From contig CBFGXE010000018.1 of assembly GCA_965652645.1 (NCBI GenBank), positions 1 through 53,134 on the forward strand: a stretch of DNA of 53,134 nucleotides, given 5' to 3'. The notes under the pieces are model-generated. The model was not told the DNA's origin and searched no databases. It saw only the letters and a list, made by a program, of their open reading frames with translations. This document shows positions 35,530 to 42,696 of the stretch, piece by piece (position 1 is the stretch's first letter; every line of letters starts with the position of its first letter). The position numbers and the translations under genes are program-made. The stretch is from ZC4RG30 sp965652645 (GTDB lineage: Bacteria; Pseudomonadota; Gammaproteobacteria; Steroidobacterales; Steroidobacteraceae).

Positions 35530-37320
35530 TCAGACCTCGTCCGGGAAATACTTCTGTACGCAGCGCACGGGATTCGGCGCCGCCTGGCCCAGGCCGCAGA
35601 TCGAGGCATCCACCATCACCTGGTTGAGGTCCTCGAGCGTGGCGTGGTCCCACTTTGCAGCCTGCATCAGCGCGGCGGCCTTGCCCGTGCCCACCCGGCA
35701 GGGCGTGCACTGGCCGCAGCTCTCATGCTCGAAAAAACGCATCATGTTCAGCGCCGCGTCACGGGCGCGGTCCTTGTCGGACAGCACGATCACGGCAGCG
35801 GAACCGATGAAACAGCCATGCGGCTGCAGGGTGTCGAAATCCAGCGGCACATCGGCCAGCCGCGCGGGCAGGATGCCGCCGGAAGCACCTCCGGGCAGGT
35901 AGGCGTAGAGCTCGTGGCCGGGCAGCATGCCGCCGCAGAATTCCTCCACCAGCTCGCGCAGCGTGATGCCGGCAGGAGCCAGCTTCACGCCCGGCTCGCG
36001 CACGCGGCCGCTGACGCTGTAGGAACGCAGGCCCTTGCGGCCGTTGCGCCCGAAGCTGCTGAACCAGGCCGGGCCGCGCTCGATGATGTCACGCACCCAG
36101 TAGAGGGTCTCGAAGTTGTGCTCCAGCGTGGGACGGCCGAACAGGCCCACCTGCGCGATGTAGGGCGGGCGCATGCGCGGCTCGCCGCGCTTGCCCTCGA
36201 TGCTCTCGATCATCGCGGACTCCTCGCCGCAGATGTAGGCGCCGGCGCCACGCCGCAGTTCGATGCGCGGCAGGGGGAAGGGCGGGTCGGCCTGCAGCAG
36301 CCCCAGCTCGCGCTCGAGGATGGCGCGGCAGCCGTGGTACTCGTCGCGCAGGTAGATGTAGCAGGCCTCGGTGCCCACCACGTGCGCGGCAATCAGCAGC
36401 CCCTCGAGGAAGCGGTGCGGGTCGCGTTCGAGGTAAGTGCGGTCCTTGAAGGTGCCGGGCTCGCCCTCGTCGATGTTCACCGCCATCAGCCGTGGCGCCG
36501 GCTGCTGGCGCACGATGTCCCACTTGCGGCCCGCGGGGAAACCGGCGCCGCCCAGGCCGCGCAGGCCCGAGTCGGACAGCGCCTTGATCAGTTCGGTGGC
36601 GCCCGGTTCGCCTTTCACCACGCGCGCCGCCAGCGCATAGCCGCCGGCCGCACGGTAGGCGCGCAACCCGACATAGGCGGGGGATACCTCGCGCGGGGCA
36701 CGCGTGATCTGCCGGGGACCTTCGGCGGCCGGATCGAAGCGGCCATCATCGGCAGGCAACGGGTGCGCGATGCTGCCGTGCGCGACCGCGGCCTGCACCT
36801 GCGCCAGGTCGGCATGGGCCACCGGCGCGTGGTCCACCACCGCCAGCGGCGCCTGCTCGCAGCGACCCACGCAGGGAGCGGCGATGACGCGCACGTCATC
36901 GCCCAGCAGCGAGGGCAGGCGCTCAAGGAGTTCACGCGCACCCTGCATCTCGCACGACAGGCCATCGCATACGCGCACCGTGATGCGCGCCGGCTGCCGG
37001 CCGTCACGCAGCACCTCGAAGTGGTGGTAGAACGTGGCCACCTCGAACACCTCGGCCATGGGCAGGTTCATCTGCCGCGCCAGCGCCACCAGGTGGCGGT
37101 CATGCAGGCCGCGATAAAAATCGTTGAGCTTGTGCAGGTTCTCGATGAGCAGGTCGCGCCGGTGGGGCGGGGGACCGATGAGCTGCTGCACCTCGGCCAT
37201 GGATACGTGGTCGGTCTGCCGGCCTTTCAGCTGGCTCTTCTTGCGGAGGCGGCCGCGCATCTGGTCTACGGATGCGGTGGCCACGACTCGGGCGTCTTTC
37301 TGGGGTGCGGTGGTGCTCAT
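35530..37320 (-). CDS. fdhB: Formate dehydrogenase beta subunit, fused NuoE-NuoF type
   Basis: The 596-residue product joins a NuoE-like [2Fe-2S] domain (Cys118, Cys123, Cys150, Cys154) to a NuoF-like FMN/NAD domain. The FMN/NAD region has GLRGLGGAGFPAGRKW, VNIDEGEPGTFKDR and GAYICGEESAMIESIEG. The C-terminal [4Fe-4S] motif is ESCGQCTPCRVG with a last cysteine in NPVRC. It would deliver electrons to NAD+. The ancestral 24/51 kDa complex I subunits are here one polypeptide, as in Methylobacterium FDH1. It is the first gene of a leftward row with fdhA, moeA, kinase, regulator, desaturase and mobB. Confidence 0.92.
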   Translation of the reverse strand: MSTTAPQKDARVVATASVDQMRGRLRKKSQLKGRQTDHVSMAEVQQLIGPPPHRRDLLIENLHKLNDFYRGLHDRHLVALARQMNLPMAEVFEVATFYHHFEVLRDGRQPARITVRVCDGLSCEMQGARELLERLPSLLGDDVRVIAAPCVGRCEQAPLAVVDHAPVAHADLAQVQAAVAHGSIAHPLPADDGRFDPAAEGPRQITRAPREVSPAYVGLRAYRAAGGYALAARVVKGEPGATELIKALSDSGLRGLGGAGFPAGRKWDIVRQQPAPRLMAVNIDEGEPGTFKDRTYLERDPHRFLEGLLIAAHVVGTEACYIYLRDEYHGCRAILERELGLLQADPPFPLPRIELRRGAGAYICGEESAMIESIEGKRGEPRMRPPYIAQVGLFGRPTLEHNFETLYWVRDIIERGPAWFSSFGRNGRKGLRSYSVSGRVREPGVKLAPAGITLRELVEEFCGGMLPGHELYAYLPGGASGGILPARLADVPLDFDTLQPHGCFIGSAAVIVLSDKDRARDAALNMMRFFEHESCGQCTPCRVGTGKAAALMQAAKWDHATLEDLNQVMVDASICGLGQAAPNPVRCVQKYFPDEV

Positions 37321-37335
37321 TGGCCGTCTGGTTGC

Positions 37336-37368
37336 TGCAGGGACATCCTGCCCTGCATTTCAGGGCAG
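37336..37368. promoter_or_regulatory. Overlapping inverted repeats between the two divergent operons
   Basis: In the 108-base divergent gap (37321-37428) two inverted repeats share bases. CTGCCCTG (37348-37355) pairs with CAGGGCAG (37361-37368) over a 5-base spacer. TGCAGGG (37336-37342) pairs with CCCTGCA (37351-37357) over an 8-base spacer. They cannot both form at once. They may be a regulator operator or an mRNA-leader switch for fdhB. I see no clear -35/-10 pair, and it does not resemble the ModE consensus. Confidence 0.4.
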
Positions 37369-37428
37369 AATAAGTGCGGAAGAATATCACGCAGGCCTCC
37401 CTGCCAGACTGTGGCGACCCGCACAAAC

Positions 37429-38268
37429 ATGCCTCCGACAGCAATTCCATCCGCAGCGGCCACGACGCAGCGCATCCTCGTGCTGGGAGGCGGCGACGTG
37501 GGCTCCGCCGTGGCGCACCTGCTGTTCCGCTGCGGTGTCCGCGTCGTGATCGCCGAACGAGAGCGCTCGCCGCATGCGCGACGCGGCATGGCCTTCACCG
37601 ATGCGCTTTTCGACCAGGCGGCCGTGCTGGAGGGCGTAACGGCGCGGCATGTCGCCGACGTGCAGGCCATCGAGGAGTGCTGGCGGCAGGCGGGCTGCAT
37701 TCCCCTGGTCACCCTGCCGGAAAACCTGCTGACTGCAGCGATCCGCTTCGACGTGGTGATCGACGCCACGATGCGCCGCGAGGCCACGCGCGCGGACCTG
37801 CGAGCCATGGCGCCCTGCGTCATCGGGCTGGGCCCCGGTTATGAGCCAGGCCTCAACTGCCATGTCGCCATCGAGACGCAGTGGGGCGGGCAGATGGGCA
37901 TGGTGCTCAGGGACCGGCGTGCGGCCGACCGCAGCGGCGGCCCGCGTGCACTGGATGGCGTGACGCGCGAGCGTTTCATTCCAGCGCCGCAGGCCGGCGT
38001 ATGGCGCACGGACGCAAGCCTGGGCCAGCGCGTCCGCCGTGGGGACGTGGTGGGCATGCTGGGCGAACAGGCGCTGCGCGCACCCATCGACGGGCACCTT
38101 CGGGGACTGGCGCGTGACGGCGTGCAGGTGCCTGCCGGCCAGCGCCTGGCCGAGGTCGATCCCAGGCAACTTCCCGAAGTCCAGGGCCTGGGTGAGCGCC
38201 CGCGCGCCGTCGCGCTGGGCGTGATCGAGGCGTTGGGCCTGGCTGCGCCGCCGGCCACGCCCGCGTGA
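37429..38268 (+). CDS. EF2563/YqeB-family molybdenum cofactor system protein
   Basis: The 279-residue product matches the EF2563 (YqeB) family, which is named for selenium-dependent molybdenum hydroxylase systems. A nucleotide-binding-like start (ILVLGGGDVGSAVAHLLF) leads to the RRGMAFTDALFDQ box. It continues with DVVIDATMRREATRADL, CVIGLGPGYEPGLNCHVAIET, and a C-terminal biotinyl-like segment (VGMLGEQALRAPIDGHLRGL). No selD, xdh or selenium gene is near. The stop overlaps the tupB start (GTGA), so it is translationally coupled to a tungstate transporter. Its role here is unknown; maturation or insertion of the oxyanion is a hypothesis. Confidence 0.78.
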   Translation: MPPTAIPSAAATTQRILVLGGGDVGSAVAHLLFRCGVRVVIAERERSPHARRGMAFTDALFDQAAVLEGVTARHVADVQAIEECWRQAGCIPLVTLPENLLTAAIRFDVVIDATMRREATRADLRAMAPCVIGLGPGYEPGLNCHVAIETQWGGQMGMVLRDRRAADRSGGPRALDGVTRERFIPAPQAGVWRTDASLGQRVRRGDVVGMLGEQALRAPIDGHLRGLARDGVQVPAGQRLAEVDPRQLPEVQGLGERPRAVALGVIEALGLAAPPATPA

Positions 38269-38963
38269 ACGACGGATCCGCCTCGGCGCTGGAACTGGTG
38301 TTGGGTGGAGATCCGGCATTGTTCGCGATCGTGCGCCTCTCCCTGGTGGTCAGCCTCAGCGCCACGGCCTGCGCCGCGCTGCTGGGGGCGCCGCTGGGAG
38401 CACTGGTTGCATTGAGCCGCTTTCCCGGTCGGCAGTTCGTCGTGGTCGCCCTGAACGCGCTGATGGGATTGCCGCCGGTGGTGGCGGGCCTTGCCATCTA
38501 CCTGCTGCTCTCGCGCTCTGGGCCGCTTGGACCGCTGGGCCTGCTGTTCACGCCCCAGGCCATGGTGATCACGCAGACGCTGCTGGTCCTGCCCATCATC
38601 GCCGCCCTCACGCGGCAGACGGTGGAAGACCTGTGGGTGGAATACCGCGATGAGCTGGCAGCGATGGAAGTGGGTCCGCTGCGCCGGGTGACCACGCTGC
38701 TGTGGGATGCGCGCTTCTCGCTGGTCACGGCATTGCTCGCCGGCTTCGGACGCGCCGCGGCCGAGGTGGGGTCCATCATCATCGTCGGCGGCAACATCGA
38801 GGGTTATACGCGCACGATGACCACCAGCATCGCGCTGGAAACCTCGAAGGGGAACCTGTCGCTGGCCATGGGCCTGGGACTGGTGCTGGTCACCATCGTG
38901 CTGCTGGTGAATGTCGCTGCCTGGGGCGTGCGGCAGGCCGGCGCGCGCTTCGAGAATCGCTGA
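38265..38963 (+). CDS. tupB: Tungstate ABC transporter permease TupB
   Basis: This is the inner-membrane permease of the tungstate uptake system. The 232-residue product has five to six helices, the cytoplasmic EAA-like loop (ELAAMEVGPLRRVTTLLWDARFSLVTALLAGFGRAAAEVG) and the end MTTSIALETSKGNLSLAM. This is characteristic of TupB/WtpB-like permeases. The start is GTG, overlapping the EF2563-family stop. The stop overlaps tupC by one base (TGATG). Confidence 0.9.
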   Translation: MNDGSASALELVLGGDPALFAIVRLSLVVSLSATACAALLGAPLGALVALSRFPGRQFVVVALNALMGLPPVVAGLAIYLLLSRSGPLGPLGLLFTPQAMVITQTLLVLPIIAALTRQTVEDLWVEYRDELAAMEVGPLRRVTTLLWDARFSLVTALLAGFGRAAAEVGSIIIVGGNIEGYTRTMTTSIALETSKGNLSLAMGLGLVLVTIVLLVNVAAWGVRQAGARFENR

Positions 38964-39679
38964 TGGTTGCCGCGTCGCTGCCCATTGCCTTCGAGGACGT
39001 GCAGGTGGATTCCGCCGGCACGCGCATCCTGGATGGTGTCTGGCTGCAGGTGGCCGCCGGAGCGCCCACAGTGCTGATCGGGCCCAATGGGTCCGGCAAG
39101 ACCACATTGCTGCGCACGGCCATGGGGCTGGTACGCCCCACTGCCGGTCGCATCCGCTGGGGATCGGCCACGGATGCATCGGCGGTACGACGGGCGCTGG
39201 TATTCCAGCGCCCCGTGATGCTGCGCCGGTCGGTGGCGGAGAACCTGCGTTTCTCGCTGGCAGCCGCGGGCGTGCCGCGCGATCGCCAGGCCGCGCGCGC
39301 GGAGGAGCTGCTGCGCATGATGGGGCTGCTGGAGCTGGCCGGTCGCCCGGCGCCGCGCCTTTCCGGCGGCGAGCGGCAACGCCTGGCCATGGCGCGCGCG
39401 CTGGCGCGTGATCCGCAGGTGTTGTTCCTGGATGAGCCGACGGCCAGCCTGGATCCGGCAGCCACCCTGGCCATCGAGGAGCTGGTGCGCAATGTCAGTG
39501 CCTCGGGCGTCAAGGTGGTGATGACCACGCACGACCTGGGCGAGGCCGCGCGGTTGGCCGGCGACGTGGTGCTGCTGCACCGGGGGCGCGTCGTCGAGCA
39601 GGGCCCGGTGCGACAATTGCTTGAACATCCGGTTACCGAGGAGGCGCGGCGCTTCATCGCCGGGCAGCTGCTGGTGTGA
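38963..39679 (+). CDS. tupC: Tungstate ABC transporter ATPase TupC
   Basis: The 238-residue ATPase has Walker A GPNGSGKTTLLRTAMGLV, the Q-loop FQRPVMLRRSVAENL, signature LSGGERQRLAMARAL, Walker B VLFLDEPTASLD and H-loop TTHDLGEA. It lacks the long C-terminal TOBE domain of ModC-type ATPases, as expected for TupC. It sits between tupB and tupA in one transcription unit. Confidence 0.9.
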   Translation: MVAASLPIAFEDVQVDSAGTRILDGVWLQVAAGAPTVLIGPNGSGKTTLLRTAMGLVRPTAGRIRWGSATDASAVRRALVFQRPVMLRRSVAENLRFSLAAAGVPRDRQAARAEELLRMMGLLELAGRPAPRLSGGERQRLAMARALARDPQVLFLDEPTASLDPAATLAIEELVRNVSASGVKVVMTTHDLGEAARLAGDVVLLHRGRVVEQGPVRQLLEHPVTEEARRFIAGQLLV

Positions 39680-39696
39680 GGCAGCGAGGAGGAGGG

Positions 39697-40536
39697 ATGT
39701 ACAGACGATCTTTCGTGAAGTGGATGGGCGGCATCACCGCCGCCCTCATGGCGGCTGGTGCGTCGGGCGCGGCATCAGAAACCTCCATCATCGTCGCGTC
39801 CACCACGTCGACACAGGACTCGGGGCTGTTCAGCTACCTGCTGCCCATCGTGCGCGAGCGCACCGGGGTGGAAGTGAAGGTGGTTGCGCAGGGCACCGGG
39901 CAGGCGCTGGATACCGCGCGCCGCGGCGATGCCGACGTGGTGTTCGTGCATGACGCGGAGGCCGAGCGCCGCTTCGTGGCCGAGGGTTACGGCGTGGCGC
40001 GCCATCCTGTGATGTACAACGATTTCCTCATCGTCGGCCCCGCGGCCGATCCGGCCGGCGTGCGCGGCGGCAGGGACGTCGCGGCTGCGTTGCGCGCCAT
40101 TGCACACGGGGGGCACGCGTTCGTGTCACGCGGTGACCGTTCCGGGACCCACCAGGCAGAGCTGCGACTGTGGGATGCGGCGGGCATCCAGGTGGATGCC
40201 GCGCGCGACCGCTGGTACCGGTCGGTGGGGCAGGGCATGGGACCCGCGCTCAACATGGCGTCGGCGGGTGATGCCTATGTGCTCACCGATCGCGGCACCT
40301 GGATCAGCTTCCGCAACAAGGGTTCGCTGCAGGTGATGGTCGAGGGCGATGCCAGGCTCTTCAACCAGTACGGGCTCATCCTCGTGAACCCGGCGCGGCA
40401 TCCCCACGTGAAGGCCGCTGCCGGCCAGCGCGTGATCGACTTCCTGCTGTCGCGCGAAGGCCAGCAGGCCATTGGTGCCTTCCGCGTGGAAGGGCAGCAA
40501 CTCTTCCGTCCCAATGCAGGTGGAACGGGGCAGTAA
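39697..40536 (+). CDS. tupA: Tungstate-binding protein TupA with Tat-like signal peptide
   Basis: This is the extracytoplasmic tungstate-binding protein. The 279-residue product has the TupA oxyanion motifs IIVASTTSTQDSGLFSYLLP, GTGQALDTARRGDADVVFVHD, PVMYNDFLIVGP, FVSRGDRSGTHQAEL and YVLTDRGTWISF. The N-terminus has RRSFVKW followed by GGITAALMAAGASGAA, a twin-arginine-type signal. The ATG at 39697 is favoured because GAGGAGGAGGG precedes it; an in-frame GTG at 39676 overlaps tupC. The family is known to prefer tungstate over molybdate. Confidence 0.93.
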   Translation: MYRRSFVKWMGGITAALMAAGASGAASETSIIVASTTSTQDSGLFSYLLPIVRERTGVEVKVVAQGTGQALDTARRGDADVVFVHDAEAERRFVAEGYGVARHPVMYNDFLIVGPAADPAGVRGGRDVAAALRAIAHGGHAFVSRGDRSGTHQAELRLWDAAGIQVDAARDRWYRSVGQGMGPALNMASAGDAYVLTDRGTWISFRNKGSLQVMVEGDARLFNQYGLILVNPARHPHVKAAAGQRVIDFLLSREGQQAIGAFRVEGQQLFRPNAGGTGQ

Positions 40537-40575
40537 TCGCCGGCAACATTCATCCGGCGCGAAGATATGACGCAT

Positions 40576-40611
40576 CCTTCATATGAAGGCGCGCGCATAT
40601 TTTCGCGCGCC
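40576..40611. promoter_or_regulatory. Palindrome and GC hairpin between tupA and fdsG
   Basis: CCTTCATATGAAGG (40576-40589) is a perfect 14-base palindrome. Overlapping it by two bases, GGCGCGCG (40588-40595) pairs with CGCGCGCC (40604-40611) over the 8-base loop CATATTTT. CATAT/ATATG elements also occur at 40565. The first may be an operator for the formate dehydrogenase operon; the second may end tupA transcription, though no T-tract follows. They lie 51-86 bases upstream of the fdsG ATG. Confidence 0.4.
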
Positions 40612-40661
40612 GCAGCGGTGACCAGAATGCAGCTTCTTGCTGCTTCAAGGATCACCGCCGG

Positions 40662-41141
40662 ATGCCTGAACTCCTCCCCACACAGTCCGCCGCCGTTGAC
40701 GCGCTGGTCGCGCGCTTCGCCAGCCTCCCTGGCCCGCTGCTGCCATTGCTGCATGCCGTCCAGGAGGAACTGGGCTTCATTCCTGAAGACGCCATCCCGC
40801 AGATTGCGCAAGGGCTGAATCTCTCGCGCGCCGAAGTGCACGGCGTGGTGAGCTTCTACCACTGGTTCCGACGGCACCAGCCGGGCAGGCATGTGGTGCA
40901 TGTGTGCCGGGCCGAGGCGTGCCAGGCCGTGAACTGCGAGGCCACCGAGGCCCATGCAAAGCGCGTGCTGGGCGTGGACTACCACGGCACCAGCGCCGAC
41001 GGGCAGTTCACGCTGGAGGCTGCGTACTGCCTTGGCAACTGCGCCGCCGGCCCTTCGGTGATGATCGGTGACAGGCTCTACGGACGGGTCACTCCCGGGC
41101 GCCTCGAAGAGCTCCTCCAGCAGTGGAGGAACGCGCAGTGA
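40662..41141 (+). CDS. fdsG: Formate dehydrogenase gamma subunit FdsG (NuoE-like)
   Basis: The 159-residue product is a thioredoxin-fold [2Fe-2S] protein of the 24 kDa complex I type. Cluster cysteines are Cys82, Cys87, Cys123 and Cys127 in VCRAEAC and CLGNC. The helical N-terminus LLPLLHAVQEELGFIPEDAIP is typical. It passes electrons with FdsB to NAD+. It overlaps the fdsB GTG start by 4 bases. This is the first gene of the separate-subunit FdsGBAD operon. Confidence 0.95.
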   Translation: MPELLPTQSAAVDALVARFASLPGPLLPLLHAVQEELGFIPEDAIPQIAQGLNLSRAEVHGVVSFYHWFRRHQPGRHVVHVCRAEACQAVNCEATEAHAKRVLGVDYHGTSADGQFTLEAAYCLGNCAAGPSVMIGDRLYGRVTPGRLEELLQQWRNAQ

Positions 41142-42679
41142 GCGTGCAGGTGTATGTATCGCGTGACGCGGCCGCGTTGGCGCTGGGCGCCGACGAAACG
41201 GCCGCGGCACTGCAGGAGGCAGCCCGCGGGAAGGGCATCGACATCCGGCTGGTGCGCACTGGCTCGCGCGGCATGGTGTGGCTGGAACCGCTGGTCGAGG
41301 TGGAGGCGGGCGGGGAGCGCATCGGCTATGCGCCGGTGACGGCCCGTGACGTGCCGGCACTGGTGGAGGCCGGCCTGTTCAGCGCCGCGCCGCATGCACT
41401 CTGCCTGGGCGCGGTCGACAAACTGCCCTGGATGGCGAAACAGGAGCGCCTGACCTTCGCCCGCGTGGGCATCATCGATCCCGTCGACCTGGACCAGTAC
41501 ATCGCCCATGGCGGTTATGAGGGGCTGAAGCGCGCGCTGGCGCTGGGCGGCGCCGGGGTGGTGCAGGAAGTCACCGACTCGGGCCTGCGCGGCCGTGGCG
41601 GCGCCGCCTTCCCCACGGGCATCAAGTGGAAGACCGTGCTTGACCAGGCTGCCGACCAGAAATACGTGGTCTGCAACGCGGACGAAGGCGATTCGGGCAC
41701 CTTCTCCGACCGCATGCTGATGGAAGGGGATCCCTTCACCCTGGTCGAGGGCATGACCATCGCCGGCGTGGCGGTGGGCGCCACGCAGGGTTTCATCTAC
41801 CTGCGCGCCGAATATCCACATGCGGCTGCCACGCTGCGCGAGGCCATCGGCTCTGCCAGGCGCCGCGGCTACCTGGGGCGCGACGTGCTGGGCAGCGGCC
41901 AGGCCTTCGAGCTGGAAGTGCGCATGGGCGCCGGCGCCTATGTGTGCGGCGAGGAAACCTCGCTGCTGGAAAGCCTGGAGGGCAAGCGCGCAGAGGTGCG
42001 CTTCCGTCCCCCGCTGCCGGCGATCAAGGGCCTGTTCGGCAAGCCCACCGTCATCAACAACGTGATCTCGCTGGCCAGCCTGCCCATCATCCTGCAGAAG
42101 GGCGCGGCCTTCTACCGCGACTACGGCATGGGCCGCTCGCGCGGCACGCTGCCCATCCAGCTTGCCGGCAACATCAGGCACGGCGGCCTGGTGGAGAAGG
42201 CCTTCGGCGTCACGCTGCGCGAGCTGCTGTACGACTTCGGCGGCGGTTCGGCCAGCGGCCGTCCGATCCGCGCGGTGCAGGTGGGCGGCCCGCTGGGCGC
42301 CTACATCCCGGAGAAGGACTTCGACGTGCAGCTCGACTACGAGGCCTTCACCGCCATCGGCGCGCTGGTGGGCCACGGCGGCATCGTGGCCTTCGACGAC
42401 ACCGTCGACATGGCGAAGATGGCGCGCTACGCGATGGAGTTCTGCGCGGTGGAATCCTGCGGCAAGTGCACGCCCTGCCGCATCGGCTCCACCCGCGGCG
42501 TCGAGGTGGTCGAGCGCATCATGCAGGGCGGGGCGGATCGCCCGGCCAACATCAGGCTGCTGGAAGACCTCTGCGACACCATGCAGTACGGCTCGCTGTG
42601 CGGCCTGGGCGGCATGACGCCGTTCCCGGTGATGAGCGCACTGAAGCACTTTCCCGAAGATTTCAACCGCGACCGCTGA
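41138..42679 (+). CDS. fdsB: Formate dehydrogenase beta subunit FdsB (NuoF-like)
   Basis: The 513-residue product has a thioredoxin-like N-terminal part, the FMN-binding DSGLRGRGGAAFPTG, VCNADEGDSGTFSDR (NAD/FMN), GAYVCGEETSLLESLEG and the [4Fe-4S] ESCGKCTPCRIG with a last cysteine in LCGLGG. It reduces NAD+ with electrons from FdsA. The GTG at 41138 is preferred over the one at 41123 because GGAGGA lies 7 bases before it. It overlaps fdsG by 4 bases. Confidence 0.95.
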   Translation: MSVQVYVSRDAAALALGADETAAALQEAARGKGIDIRLVRTGSRGMVWLEPLVEVEAGGERIGYAPVTARDVPALVEAGLFSAAPHALCLGAVDKLPWMAKQERLTFARVGIIDPVDLDQYIAHGGYEGLKRALALGGAGVVQEVTDSGLRGRGGAAFPTGIKWKTVLDQAADQKYVVCNADEGDSGTFSDRMLMEGDPFTLVEGMTIAGVAVGATQGFIYLRAEYPHAAATLREAIGSARRRGYLGRDVLGSGQAFELEVRMGAGAYVCGEETSLLESLEGKRAEVRFRPPLPAIKGLFGKPTVINNVISLASLPIILQKGAAFYRDYGMGRSRGTLPIQLAGNIRHGGLVEKAFGVTLRELLYDFGGGSASGRPIRAVQVGGPLGAYIPEKDFDVQLDYEAFTAIGALVGHGGIVAFDDTVDMAKMARYAMEFCAVESCGKCTPCRIGSTRGVEVVERIMQGGADRPANIRLLEDLCDTMQYGSLCGLGGMTPFPVMSALKHFPEDFNRDR

Positions 42680-42696
42680 AGCGGACGGAGAACTCC

